Assembly: GCA_029834535.1 (NCBI GenBank)
Contig: JAQMWT010000057.1
Coordinates: 62,001 to 126,000 of the forward strand
DNA from: Chrysophaeum taylorii
Taxonomy: Eukaryota > Sar > Pelagophyceae > Pelagomonadales > Pelagomonadaceae
Direction: 5' to 3'
DNA length: 64,000 nucleotides
Positions within the stretch are counted from its first letter, which is position 1; each line of letters opens with the position of its first letter. Below are positions 1-10,200 of this stretch, one piece after another. Below the pieces are notes generated by a model, which was not told where the DNA came from, made no database searches, and saw nothing but the letters and a program-made list of their open reading frames with translations. The position numbers and the translations under genes were made by a program.

Positions 1-1
1 C

Positions 2-106
2 AACGCCCTCCTCCGCTTGCCACCCGCCGGCTTCCCGCCTTTCCCCTCCCCGCCGCCCGACACTCCCTTTGATCTCATCATGACCCTCTTCGCCTCGCGC
101 GAGTGA
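2..106 (+). CDS. 3' end of an unidentified protein gene (5' cut by window edge)
   Basis: An open frame enters from the left edge and stops at TGA 104-106, giving about 34 residues rich in proline and leucine and ending in FASRE. Third positions are almost all G or C, like the host genes further right. Nothing in the tail identifies a family. It could be a chance frame in GC-rich DNA, so confidence is low. Confidence 0.3.
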   Translation, partial: NALLRLPPAGFPPFPSPPPDTPFDLIMTLFASRE

Positions 107-610
107 CCGATTGACTGACCGAATGAGCGTTCGTCGTCTCTTCCCCCCAACCAACCAACCAACTCGCGGACCTCTCGAGTTGTCTTGCGTCGCACCATCC
201 TTCAATTTGCGCGCGTGTGTGTGTGTGTATGTGCTTACGATCCTGCTTCTCATCATGTTGCTCTCGGGTGAAGAGCGGGGTTGGCGGGGTGAGCATGCAA
301 GGCATCGGAGAGGCGTAGCCGCGGAAGGCAAGCCAACGGCTCGTGCTACATCCCGTTGTTGTGTGTCTGGCACTGACCGTAACAGATGCCCCGTTCTGGG
401 TGGGTTCTCGATGTTTTAGACGGCCTGTTTCACGGGAGTTTCACCCTTCCTACTACAACGGCGTGTGTCATTCAAGTGGTGGCTCTCCGATCGTGCGCGG
501 GAGCTCAGCCGAGGTATAGCACAACACTGCCGGCCGTCTGATGCCCGATGATTTTACGAACTGCCTCGAGAACTTTCGAAAAAACGACGACATCTTCAGA
601 ATTGACAGAA
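107..610. other. Intergenic, no gene seen
   Basis: Short frames on both strands lack any recognisable domain. A (GT)n tract lies near 215-229. The stretch ends where the first Helitron-derived unit begins with ACAAGTGCAGGCC. Confidence 0.5.
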
Positions 611-2193
611 ACAAGTGCAGGCCAGTAAGTTCACCTAGTCCAATCTCTAACCCCAGTAAGTTCACCTAATCCCAGTAAGTTTCATATAAGTTCACCTGGT
701 CAGTAAGTTCACCTAGCTCACACCAACTCCTTTGAGCTCGTCGCTCACGCCTCCGCCAATCTAAGCTGCTTTGATCCGCACGCGGCGCCAACCTTTGAGT
801 TTACTCTAAAAAAAAACTTTACTCTGAAAACCCCAGTATGTTCACCTGGTCCCAGTAAGTTCACCTGGTCCCAGTAAGTTCACCTACCGTGCGCGTGTAG
901 ACGCCGGGAGGGTGCTTATCGGTATTGCGCAGCACGTGTGGGGTAGGGTGGAGTCGTCGACTCAGAAGAGGATATCCTCGGGGTTGCCGATCGACAGAGA
1001 GCCACGTAGAGCTGGACGTGGCAGAAGACGGGCTTGGGAAAGAGGACGCCGACCTCGCGGGGCGCCTGGCTCTTGTTGATCGTTTGGCGTAGGCGGGCCT
1101 TAAGCGATACAGGTTGGAGGAGCCTCGGTGACAACGACACGATCGATCATGTATCTGGTACCGTTGCAGTGGCCGTGCGACGGGTCGAGGTTGCGAAGAC
1201 ATTAAGCTCGCGATCAACGTCAGCATGCCGTTGGTTGTCAGGGAGTTGAAAACTCTACTGTAAAGAGCGAGGCGTCGTCTTCCGACCCAGCCTAGTCAGC
1301 CGAAAAGAACTCCGATGCCTCGTCTCCGGGAAAAAAAGGCCGCGGTCATGCGCGCGTTGTCAGCATCGACAACATCGTTTCGACGGGGCGTGAGAATGGC
1401 GCGCTGAAAGAGCCGCCGCGGGTCGTGGAAATAGTCTGCGAGGTCGCCGTAGACGGCTTGGAGGATCACTGCCTGGCTCTCGCGCCACCTGATCCTTACT
1501 CTCGCGCCTACCTGATCCTTACCCTAAATCGAGGGACAGCGCAGTCCACTCCGAATACCTCGCTCACGCCCGCGGCATCGACGCCATCATCCCCCAGCCG
1601 GGTACAGCACCACCGCCTGGCTTCTTGGGCCCTGTCGAACAGCGGCTACGTAGCTACGGCACCGTCGCCGGCCTCGTCTTTGGTGCCTTCGGTGAGGCCA
1701 GCGCGGCGTGCCACGCTCTCGCCCAAACATGCGCAGAGCGCATCGCTGCGCGAACCTGGGTGACAAGCGGCTGCGCCAACTTCACAGAGGCAAAGGCGGC
1801 CCAAACTCGCCGCATCTACCGTGAGTGGGGGATCGCCAACGCATTAGGCCGGGCTCGCTGTGCCCTCACCGCCCTCACCCATGTCGCCGCCTCGGGGAAC
1901 CCCACCCAGGCCGCCCGATCCCAGCAGGACGTCACCCTTCGTCGCACATACGTCCGGCGGCAGCATGCGTACGACCTACGGGCGGGGCCCGTCCTCTCTT
2001 CGCCTGCCCCACGCCTCGGCGATGACCCCGACTAGGTCCCGCGTACTTATCTCCGCCCGTCAGCCACATCCCTCATACCCCACAAACCCACCCACATCCT
2101 TCATGCTCCCCCCACACACCCCCCTCTTAGCAGTCGACATTTAAAGACAGACAGACAAACAGACAAACAAACATCTGTCGATTAGTAGTTAAG
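611..2193 (-). mobile_element. Helitron-derived unit A (dead RepHel helicase fragment), split by a LINE fragment
   Basis: The unit starts with ACAAGTGCAGGCC, followed by a minisatellite of AGTAAGTTCACCT motifs (to about 885). Antisense to it is the C-terminal part of a Pif1-like helicase (about 1470 down to 885). The far end is a GACA/AACA-rich tract and CTGTCGATTAGTAGTT. Helicase signatures are RAILTP, NLDPSHGHCNGTRYM and VFCHVQLYVALCR, which match the end of Helitron RepHel proteins. They lie in three different frames, so no helicase can be made. Positions 1539-2145 are a later LINE-like insertion. The same unit occurs six more times in the window. Confidence 0.75.
1539..2145 (+). mobile_element. 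5'-truncated LINE-like (non-LTR) retrotransposon fragment
   Basis: The insert interrupts Helitron unit A in its GACA tract: GACA lies at 1535-1538 and again at 2146-2149, consistent with a short target duplication. Its frame from about 1540 to 2035 encodes a GPVEQRLRSYG then GLVFGAFGEAS segment ending at TAG. I associate that pattern with the C-terminal part of reverse-transcriptase polyproteins of algal and oomycete LINE-like elements; this is from memory, not a search. The 3' end is CTTAGCAGTCGACATTTAAA after a C-rich run. The same terminus recurs at 18851-18890, 25416-25649 and 38257-38280, so it is a true element end. Confidence 0.55.
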
Positions 2194-2592
2194 ATAATGT
2201 GCGGTCGATCTTCTTCCATGATCTTCGGATTTTTCGGGCTTAAATTTTCTGAGAAAGATCAACTCGAATCCCGACAACCTCTCCATGCGAGGAAACGAAG
2301 GCCGGCAAAGAGAAGGCGGATGGTTACGTAGCTGGATGATGAATACGTGACGACGGTCGTCCAAGGCGGCATGTGCCGCGAATTTAAAGGCCCATAGTAG
2401 ACGTCTGGGAACTATATTTATATTTTATAGCTTGCGCAACATGGTGGCTAGCTACCTACCTACCTACCTACCACGACGGCGCTCTGCACGCGGTCCGACG
2501 CGTCCATGATCGTTATGGTGTCTCCTTCCTGGCACTCCAACAATGAGGCGAAGGTTGGTGAAAAATAAATAAGCGCAATTTCGACGATATCA
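2194..2592. other. Intergenic, no gene seen
   Basis: This is the 3' flank of the kelch gene. It holds a (CTAC)n microsatellite at about 2450-2473 and no supported coding frame. Confidence 0.5.
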
Positions 2593-3813
2593 TCATCCGA
2601 GTAGGAGGGAGGCGTAGACTTCGGTTTCGTTCCAAGTATGGGCGGCCCAGGCGGGGGGTGCGGTGGTGGTGAGGGGGAGGGGCGTCCATGTTTTGGTGCG
2701 CTCGAGGAAGATAAGAGGCTGCTTCCACTTGGGTCGGTGGTAGACGCCCTTGTCGTCGTAGCAGTTGTCGGGCGTCGGGAAGAAGTAGAGGCGGTCGTCG
2801 TGGGCGACGAGTTCGCCGCGGTACTTGCCCTGGAGATGGTGTCGCGGAAGGGGGCACGACTCTTCCCAACGGTCGGTTTGGGGGTCGTATATGAAGACGG
2901 TGTTGGTGTGGCGGCCCATAGGGTCGAGGCCGGCGACGACGTAGAACCTGCCGCGGCAGACGGCGCCCTTGGCGGCCCTTCGGGGATGAGGCATCGGCGC
3001 GCGCACGGTCCACGATTCGCCGTCGAAGACCTGGAGAACGTCGAGGCAGCCGAGGCGCTGCAGCCTGTCGCTGCCGCCGCCCGCGGCGAAGAGCGTGGAG
3101 CCGAGGACGCCGGTCGCGACTTGGGAGACGGGTCTCGGGAGCCTCGGGAGCGGGGACCAGGTAGTGTGCGGGGCGTCGATCGCGAGGCTCATTGCGTCGC
3201 GGGATTTCGAGAAACGGTTATTAGTCGCCCCGCCGAACGCGACCACGCGTCCGTCGGCCAGAGCTTCGGCTTGAACAAAGCCGCGGGGCGAGAGCAAGTC
3301 GGGCAATCGCGACCAGCCTCTCCCGGGCGTGTAGGCCACGACCTGCGACAAGAGCTCGCGGTCGCCGCGATCTTTGTTAACCCAGGGCGACAGCCCCCCG
3401 ACGAGCACGAGCGCGTCGCCGGCCGGCGCCGACGCGACGGCGCACGCCGCAAACAGCGGGACCACCTTGGGCGTCGGGAACTCGCGCCACACGCCGTCAA
3501 TCAACACGAAACACGGCCGCCCGATTCGGACGATCGCGCGCTCGCCCCAGCCCGTCGCCACACGCACGAGCCTAAAACCGCGCGAAGACAGCGTCTCCTT
3601 CAGCCGCCGACACGTCCGCATCAGCTTTTGCTGCGACTCCAGCGGGACCCTTGAGAGTACCAGCATCAGGATACTGTCGGCGAGCTCCGTAAGCCGGAGG
3701 CCCTCTTGTTTCAAGAGGACATTCGAGCTCTCTTCGACGGACACCTTCATCGCAGAGAGAGAATCTAGGGTTAGCTGTATATTTTTTTTTGACATAGAGC
3801 ACTGCGGCGTCAT
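2593..3813 (-). CDS. F-box-like / kelch-repeat protein
   Basis: About 406 residues. An F-box-like segment (LTELADSILMLVLSRVPLES, residues about 40-75) precedes repeated kelch blades. Blade signatures include LVLVGG, VVAFGGATNN, LFAAGGGSDR and FYVVAGLDP, each followed by a W or Y six to ten residues after a spacer. This layout is typical of substrate adaptors of SCF ubiquitin ligases, where the propeller binds the target and the F-box binds Skp1; that role is inferred. The frame is open upstream to 3888 only through a non-ATG codon. The first ATG is at 3813, with further ATGs at 3795 and 3750 possible. The F-box match is weaker than the kelch match. Confidence 0.75.
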   Translation of the reverse strand: MTPQCSMSKKNIQLTLDSLSAMKVSVEESSNVLLKQEGLRLTELADSILMLVLSRVPLESQQKLMRTCRRLKETLSSRGFRLVRVATGWGERAIVRIGRPCFVLIDGVWREFPTPKVVPLFAACAVASAPAGDALVLVGGLSPWVNKDRGDRELLSQVVAYTPGRGWSRLPDLLSPRGFVQAEALADGRVVAFGGATNNRFSKSRDAMSLAIDAPHTTWSPLPRLPRPVSQVATGVLGSTLFAAGGGSDRLQRLGCLDVLQVFDGESWTVRAPMPHPRRAAKGAVCRGRFYVVAGLDPMGRHTNTVFIYDPQTDRWEESCPLPRHHLQGKYRGELVAHDDRLYFFPTPDNCYDDKGVYHRPKWKQPLIFLERTKTWTPLPLTTTAPPAWAAHTWNETEVYASLLLG

Positions 3814-5452
3814 GTGCTTGAAGATGCAAACGCGCCTATGCCCCTCTTGCCAACGCACACACCAAGGCTCTCGACGACGAGGAATCAATAGTTGGGCTTG
3901 GACCAGGCGTGGACATTTGCGACGGAGGCAGCATGTTCTTTGGAACGGATCTTGTTACTAGTCTAGCTGTGCGCTTCGTGCTCCGGCATGACAGTAATGC
4001 CGGCCATGGCATTTAGGCGTTTTACTCGCTGCGCGGGTCTGATGTACGCCGCAGCTCTTCGATGAACTCAGCGAATGCAGTGATGCTTCGTTCTGGGAGA
4101 ACGACCCATTCATCACCTCACTCTGCTGCATGTCGCACAACTTGCCGTATCAATGTTTGGAGGTTTTGCAAATACGACTTGGGCGGGCCGGCGGGCGGCT
4201 CCAAGTGTGATCTGGGTTTCTGGTGAACTCTGTGTACAGGTTTCTGTATGTACAGGCATCGGATTGATTGCCAACCTTAAGTCGTGCGCCTCGCGGCTGT
4301 GCATCGTGGCCTCGGCTCTTAATTACCGCGCGGTTTTGAGTTTGGTGGTAGAAAAGTCATATTTCGTGCGTAATTAAGTGTAGTGAAATCATGGCCTCGC
4401 CCCATCGCCTACGCCGTTGCCGGCACCATCGCCACGGCGGCGTCCCCAGGCCAGCGTATCTCGACGCCCTCGGCAACCACTATAAAATACTACGCTCGAC
4501 GACCACTAGACCACACTCAGCGACGAGGAAAGTATCATTCGGCGACCCCCCGCCCCCCCAGTAGAATTAACCGAGGAGACGCTAAGCGGATATAATAAAT
4601 GGGCGCTTAGTGCGCGCCAAGGGCTGGGGCACCTCAGGGCCCGTTATCGGTGCGCATACCATAGGGCAGGTCCATAGCGAACTGCGCGCTGCGGATGTGC
4701 GTCGTGGCACGCCACTCTAGGACATCTCGAGCGTGCGTTGGTGAGGGTCTGGGCGCACTATACGTAGGGCTCGTGCTCGGTGAATCGTGAGGTTGAGGGT
4801 GCGGGAGAGGCACGTCGCACTCAAAAGGCCCGCACTACACAACATTGCGAGCGCCCGTTTATTATGTTGCCTATAATGCTCGGCTATGCGCTGCGCTATG
4901 AGTGGGACAAGATCGAGAATGGCTATTATGGTGCATATTATACCACCAAAGTCGCCCACAGCATATTCATAACAACATCCGCCATATCCCTGGAGTCGGT
5001 AACGTGTAGGTCCAGAGGCACCAACCAACCATTAACGCCATGTAGCCCAGCACATTTGTCCAGGTCTTGACCATGAAGACCAGACCATGAAGGGCATATA
5101 CTGTGGCGCGACGAGGGCCGTGCAAGGGCCTTCGGCGGCGGCGCCCGTTGGGTTGGCAGGAGACCACGGAGAATTTTTTTTTTTGGCCAAGAAAATTGTC
5201 TTGGGGCCTGCAATTCGACGTGCGTTGGGACTGGGGTATTTATTTCTTTATTATTATTATTATTAAAGGGCCGTCGACTGATAAGAGGAGGGTGTCTGCG
5301 AACGTGGGCACGCAGTGCGCTCAGTGGTGGTACTGACTTTCATGACTGGCAGTGACTGCCACTGGTGACTCTGGGCACGCAGGACCCTATTTATTCTTCA
5401 AGGACCCTATTCGAAGCTTGTTACCCTTCTTGAGTACAAAAGAGTGTAAAAG
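3814..5452. other. Long intergenic region without a supported gene
   Basis: About 1.6 kb of lower GC than the flanking genes. Frames of 60-100 residues occur but show no domain and overlap on opposite strands. An (ATT)n tract lies at about 5241-5263. A near-repeat of AGGACCCTATT occurs at about 5381 and 5401, just upstream of the P450 start. Promoter elements for P450 probably lie in the last few hundred bases, but no specific site is recognisable. Confidence 0.5.
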
Positions 5453-6886
5453 ATGTGGCGGTGGATCGTTGATGCCGGCTTGACGGTCGTGGCCGCGTTG
5501 GTGGTGGCCAAGGTGTTGAACATCATACGCCGCGTGATGCGAAGCGGCGGTAAATTTCCCGACGCGCCGTCCTCACGGAAGAACTGGTTTTTTGGCCACG
5601 CTCTGGAGCTGTCAAACCCCGCCACGCGACAGGACATCATCGACAGCTGGTGCGAAGCGGTCGGGACGTGCGAGTATCGGGTGTTCTCGCGTCGTGGGAT
5701 CTTGATCACTGAACTTGAGGACGTCGCCAAGCTGTCCTCGCTGCGCCCGAGGCAAGTGCAGCGAGCTCCGATCGTGCGATCACTCCTCGAATACTTCGCG
5801 CCGGGGCTCTTCACAGCCGAGCTGCCCGAATGGACTGTCGAGCGCCGCATTGTGTCTCCCGCCTTTCACAGTCATGCGAGGCTTTCCGAGTACGGGCCGG
5901 CGATCCTCGAGTTGAGCGAACGACTGTGCGAGGTCGTCTCTGGGAAGGAAGCTAACGTCAACGCCGCCGCGTATAAGTTCACGCTTGATTCAATCGGGTT
6001 AATCGGGTTCGGTCAAGATTTTGATACGCTTCGCGGCGGCGACGCCTCCTTGATTACCAAATGCTTTTCGATTTTGGGGAAACGGCTCACGTCGCCGTAT
6101 TATCAGTTCGTTCCCTTCGTCGGAGAACGAACGGACGGCGGAAAGGCCCATCAAAAGGCAGTTTCTCAGTTTCTCGAAGATGTGGTCCGGCGAGGCGGTC
6201 CCGACCGCACCGTTCTTTCAAAGCTGCTCGAAAAGAACCGCAGCGAGAACAACCCGCTCAGCGACAAGCGCCTAGCTGGAAACCTCGCCACCCTGTTCTT
6301 GGCCGGCACCGACACGACGGGGACGACCATAACGTGGATGGTCAAACATCTCGCCGAAGATCTTACTCTGCAAGAAGAAACGAGAGTCGAGGCACATCGG
6401 TTTGCGAATCGTCCCAACGACTTCGGGGCAGTGCCGCTGTTGCGCTCTCTGTTTCGAGAGGTCCTCCGGATGGAAGGCCCCGCGTCGCTCATCGCGCTGC
6501 AAAATACGACCGAGTCCATCTTCATCGCTGGAAAGAACATCGACCCCGGCGAATACACGCTCGTCGTTCCCCTCCGTTTTTTGGGAAAGCACCGGCTTCC
6601 GCAAGACGAGAAAGAGCCTACAAAGTTCGACGCGCGACGCTGGGTGGACCCCGAGAGTTCTGACGGACTCCGGCCGTGCCCGAAAGCCATTATGCCTTTT
6701 GGGTTTGGACTGCGCATATGCCCCGGGAAAGATCTCTCCGAACTCGAAGCCCTCGTTGCCGTCTGCGCCCTCCTCCGGCGATTTAAAATGACCCTCGTAG
6801 ATGATGGCAAAGGGCCCCACCGCGCCGCGTTCGCGTTCACGATGATTCCCGACCGCGATATCTACGTCAAATTCCACCCTATCTAG
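5453..6886 (+). CDS. Cytochrome P450 monooxygenase
   Basis: 477 residues, the usual length for a microsomal P450. An N-terminal hydrophobic helix (residues about 5-22) followed by basic residues points to an ER membrane anchor. The I-helix oxygen-binding motif AGTDTT is at about residue 283, the K-helix ExxR (FREVLR) at about 332, and the heme loop FGFGLRICPG with its cysteine ligand at about 415-424. All key residues are present, so the enzyme is probably active with a CPR-type reductase. It resembles CYP4/CYP86/CYP97-style enzymes in general layout, but I cannot assign family or substrate. No intron is apparent. The stop TAG is at 6884-6886. Confidence 0.95.
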   Translation: MWRWIVDAGLTVVAALVVAKVLNIIRRVMRSGGKFPDAPSSRKNWFFGHALELSNPATRQDIIDSWCEAVGTCEYRVFSRRGILITELEDVAKLSSLRPRQVQRAPIVRSLLEYFAPGLFTAELPEWTVERRIVSPAFHSHARLSEYGPAILELSERLCEVVSGKEANVNAAAYKFTLDSIGLIGFGQDFDTLRGGDASLITKCFSILGKRLTSPYYQFVPFVGERTDGGKAHQKAVSQFLEDVVRRGGPDRTVLSKLLEKNRSENNPLSDKRLAGNLATLFLAGTDTTGTTITWMVKHLAEDLTLQEETRVEAHRFANRPNDFGAVPLLRSLFREVLRMEGPASLIALQNTTESIFIAGKNIDPGEYTLVVPLRFLGKHRLPQDEKEPTKFDARRWVDPESSDGLRPCPKAIMPFGFGLRICPGKDLSELEALVAVCALLRRFKMTLVDDGKGPHRAAFAFTMIPDRDIYVKFHPI

Positions 6887-7666
6887 GTCGCTTCTCTTCT
6901 CGCTTTCCTTCCCACCTTTTGTATATTCATCCATTAATTTTCTGGGGGTGTGGGACCTTGCACTGCTGGCCAACGCGCGAAAACCGAGCATTAAACTATT
7001 ACTTGCAATATGTGGCACTGCCTTCGAACATAATATCCATACACCCCCCCCCTGCCTGAATTCCTCCTTCTCCTCACAATATTACTACTTCGTCCCCTGC
7101 CTGCAATACGGTGACGCAGCGGAAGCCGAGCCTCTTGCTTCTACCACTGTCCTTGTTGCAATCCCTCACTCATTCAGGCTTTCGGGGCATGGAGATTGAT
7201 TGATTGATTGCCGTATCAACCGTAATCGCACCCTCTGGTGCGCCCCAGGCTCTCGTTCCATTACCTTTCTTTCCGCGTTTTCTTACTCTGGCTCCTCTCA
7301 TTCCTCCTCGAGCATCGGCGGCGGATGTTCCTTCTACTCTCCCATTGCGATCCTCCATTCTGGTTCTAGAGATCGGCACGTGACAGCAATGGAAGTTCAA
7401 AGAGATTTACGTAGGAGAACAAGGCGGGGCAAAGCGAAGTCGGCGGCGGCGGCGGCGGCAGCAGAGCGCATGGCCCTACGGTATCCCTGCCGCATTTTTC
7501 GTGGCGCTTTAGCTAGCGACAGTCATAACTCCCGATAACTCCCCCCATCGAACGAGACTCCGCGTGTAACGACTAGGACCAGCCTAGTGTACCCTGGGTT
7601 GGCTCCAGGTTCGTTCGTTCTTTAGCATTGACGACGCATTTACGCGAGTCGGATCATGTTGTGTTC
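6887..7666. other. Intergenic, convergent 3' flanks
   Basis: This region lies between the 3' ends of P450 (+) and the RlmN gene (-). It contains a short ATTG repeat near 7196-7210 and a GGC-rich run near 7441-7462. The frames seen here have no domain. Confidence 0.5.
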
Positions 7667-8836
7667 TCAGGGCAAGAGGGAGTCTGCGAGCTGGCCGCAG
7701 CCCGCGTCGATATCGATGCCCCGCCTCGTGCGCACGGTGGCCCCGACCCCAAATTCCCGTCGGAGGACGATGCAGAATTCGTCGACGGCCCGTTGCGCCG
7801 CGGGTCCGCCGGCATAGCCCTTGGTGGGATTGAGGGGAATGACGTTGACGTGGGAAGCCGGGCCCGCAAGGTGGTGTGCACGGAGCAAGTGACCGAGGCG
7901 ACGCGCCGTGGCGACGTCGTCGTTCTGACCGCGCGCGAGGGCCCACTCAAACGTGACGCGACGCTTGGTGCTCCGCCAGTAATCGCTCGCCGCCTTCATG
8001 AGCACGTCGAGCCCGCCGTACCTCGCATTGGCCGGCAGAAGCGCCGACCTCGCAGCCTCGTCGGCGGCGTGAAGCGAAATCGCGAGGTTGACGCCCGGAT
8101 GGTCTACGGCGAGCTTGGCGATACCCGGAACGACGCCCACGGTCGAGACCGTGATCCGTCGAGAACCCATGCCCAGTTCGTCGGAGAGTCGTCTTATGCT
8201 TTCAGAAACAGCCGCGTAGTTGAGCATTGGCTCTCCCATTCCCATGAACACGACGTTCGTTAAGCGTGCGTCTCCTTCCGCGAACCGCGCGGCCTGTTCG
8301 TAGATCTCCCCGGCCGTGAGCTGTCTCCTGAAGCCCATCTGGCCCGTCGCGCAAAACACGCAGCCCATCGCGCACCCCGCCTGCGACGAGATGCACGCCG
8401 TCCGACGCCCGTCGTCGTACGGCATCAGCACCGATTCAATAACCGCGCCGTCGCGCAGCCGGTACGCGCGCTTAACGGTGCCGTCGCGCGACCTCTGCTC
8501 CGTCGCGATCTCGAGCGCGGACGGCGCGACGCACGCGGCGAGCTTGCGCCGGAGACCCAAAGGAAGGTTGCTCATCTCGTCGAACTCCGTCGTACCCGCG
8601 CGCACCCACTCGCGTATCTGCTTGGCGCGGTACGCCTTTTCGCCCCATCCCGTCACCAGCGTCGTCAGGTCCTCGTCGCTCAACGCGTACAGCGACAAAG
8701 GCGACTCGCTGCCAGCGGCCAATTCGCTGCCAGCGGCCAGGGCCAAGCTCCGTCGTATCGAAAGTTCGTGCTTTCCCGACAGCACGGCGGATGCTCCCAA
8801 CAAGGAGCCGGCGCGGCACCACGACACAACCCGCAT
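7667..8836 (-). CDS. rlmN: RlmN/Cfr-family radical SAM RNA methyltransferase, probably organellar
   Basis: 389 residues from ATG 8834-8836. The radical-SAM cluster motif CxxxCxxC (CAMGCVFC) is at about residue 154, followed by FMGMGEPMLN and ISLHA typical of RlmN. A conserved cysteine in GCGQLA near the C-terminus fits the RlmN catalytic cysteine. Family members methylate C2 of A2503 in 23S rRNA, and of A37 in some tRNAs, using a [4Fe-4S] cluster and two SAM molecules. The first ~45 residues exceed the bacterial protein and are Ala/Ser/Arg-rich, suggesting a plastid or mitochondrial targeting peptide. Bacterial origin through the organelle is the likely history. An in-frame duplication of AAGSELAAGSE lies in the presequence. 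Confidence 0.93.
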   Translation of the reverse strand: MRVVSWCRAGSLLGASAVLSGKHELSIRRSLALAAGSELAAGSESPLSLYALSDEDLTTLVTGWGEKAYRAKQIREWVRAGTTEFDEMSNLPLGLRRKLAACVAPSALEIATEQRSRDGTVKRAYRLRDGAVIESVLMPYDDGRRTACISSQAGCAMGCVFCATGQMGFRRQLTAGEIYEQAARFAEGDARLTNVVFMGMGEPMLNYAAVSESIRRLSDELGMGSRRITVSTVGVVPGIAKLAVDHPGVNLAISLHAADEAARSALLPANARYGGLDVLMKAASDYWRSTKRRVTFEWALARGQNDDVATARRLGHLLRAHHLAGPASHVNVIPLNPTKGYAGGPAAQRAVDEFCIVLRREFGVGATVRTRRGIDIDAGCGQLADSLLP

Positions 8837-9249
8837 ATATTATTTATTCCCCGCAAAACACTTCACTTCATTCAAGTGGGGGGTCACCTCGAGTCTCGGC
8901 CCTGATGGGGGGGGTGGTTGGAAAATCGTCTCTTCGTACCTCCAATCTTATCGTCTTATCGTAGTTATTAGATGTGACCAATAACGCAGAATGCATGTGC
9001 TGGGAAGACCTCATATTCTCAGTTGGTTTTCTTGGCTTTCGTGGCGACGACCAAAATATTATACTCTTCTCTCTCGCGACGAACGTAGTGTCCCCATCTG
9101 CCGGCAAAGCCCCTCTTGCTCGTCCCCGCCCGCCTTGGCTTAATACTCGACTCGAATAAATTAGAAGAGTCGCCCAAAGAATAAAGCCACGCATGTCTCA
9201 TTTCTACCTTTAATCTTCGTTTATTTTCTCACCGAGGTATGGTGAATGG
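8837..9249. other. Intergenic
   Basis: Upstream of the RlmN gene and downstream of the aquaporin gene, both on the minus strand. No gene is supported. The RlmN promoter should lie in the first part. Confidence 0.45.
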
Positions 9250-10050
9250 TTACCCCGCGCGAGTCTTCGCGTACCACACAAGCTTGTCGTACTCGCGGTG
9301 GAGATACGCGCCGATCATACCTCCAGCCACAGGGCCGAGGAGAAAGGGCCAGCTGTCGCAGACCAAGATTTGCCAAACGTCGACGGCGGTCCCACGCGCG
9401 AGCGCGGCCTGGACGAGTCGAGGGCCCAAGTCTCGCGCTGGGTTGAGTCCAGCACCCGAGACCGGTCCAAAGACAGCGATCAACGAGGCCACGCAGACGG
9501 GCACAACGTATTTCGAGGTGGTGAGCGCGACGAAGACCAATATGGCCGTTGCGACAGCTTCCGCAGCGAAGGCCGCGACGAGGCCACGCGCGGGCTTTGC
9601 CAAATAAAACGGCAGTTGTTGCCCGGGGCGAACGTTAAAGACGAGAGTGAGGACGACGGAGGCGACGAGGGATCCCAGGCATTGGGCAAGAATAGTGGAA
9701 GCGCGAGGTCGCACCGCCAACGTTACGGCTGGGTTCAAGTGCGCGTCGCTCGTCTTCTCGGCAACATGAATTGCCGTGTGCACGGCAAAGCCCCAGATCA
9801 AGGCCACCCCGAGCAAGTTGACGTTGGGCGAGAAGGCGACGCCGCCGCCCAAGAGCATGAGCACGGTGACCCCCACAAACTCCCCCACGACTTGCGGGGC
9901 GAGCCTTCCTTGCCCTCCTCGAGGTGGCTGGTACGGAACGCAACAACGAGCGACGCCCTTGCCGCCAAGTCGAAGCACGGACGAGGGCTGCGGCGGCGAA
10001 AGGAGGGCCTCGCTGCTTGCGATGAGCGCTCCTGTGATCGCCAACAGCAT
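9250..10050 (-). CDS. Aquaporin / aquaglyceroporin (MIP family)
   Basis: 266 residues. Both MIP signature half-helices are present: HLNPAVTLA (NPA at about residue 105) and GLNPARDLGPRL (about 202), with the expected hydrophobic segments between. The second box reads NPARD. Aspartate after the arginine is typical of glycerol-conducting GlpF-type channels, so glycerol or another small solute is as likely as water. The first ~23 residues form a signal-peptide-like hydrophobic stretch ending in SSEALLSPP, followed by about 30 residues before the first membrane segment. This could be an ER signal or a bipartite plastid leader. Length suits a single-copy MIP monomer in a tetramer. Confidence 0.92.
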   Translation of the reverse strand: MLLAITGALIASSEALLSPPQPSSVLRLGGKGVARCCVPYQPPRGGQGRLAPQVVGEFVGVTVLMLLGGGVAFSPNVNLLGVALIWGFAVHTAIHVAEKTSDAHLNPAVTLAVRPRASTILAQCLGSLVASVVLTLVFNVRPGQQLPFYLAKPARGLVAAFAAEAVATAILVFVALTTSKYVVPVCVASLIAVFGPVSGAGLNPARDLGPRLVQAALARGTAVDVWQILVCDSWPFLLGPVAGGMIGAYLHREYDKLVWYAKTRAG

Positions 10051-10200
10051 CTTGGTTGAGGAGAACGAACAAGTCGAGTGGCTGTCGCCAACTTCAACTT
10101 GGAGAACTTCGTAACGGCGATTTCTTCTCGCGGTTTTAAGATAATACTATTTGTAATAATAACGCGTTAGAGGGGGGCACGAGAAACAAAAAACAGCCAT

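Noticed and set aside
620-885. CRISPR-like array (short repeats with spacers)
   Set aside because: Repeats are 13-19 bp with irregular, mostly repeat-like spacers, occur in all seven transposon units, and lack any cas genes in a eukaryotic context.
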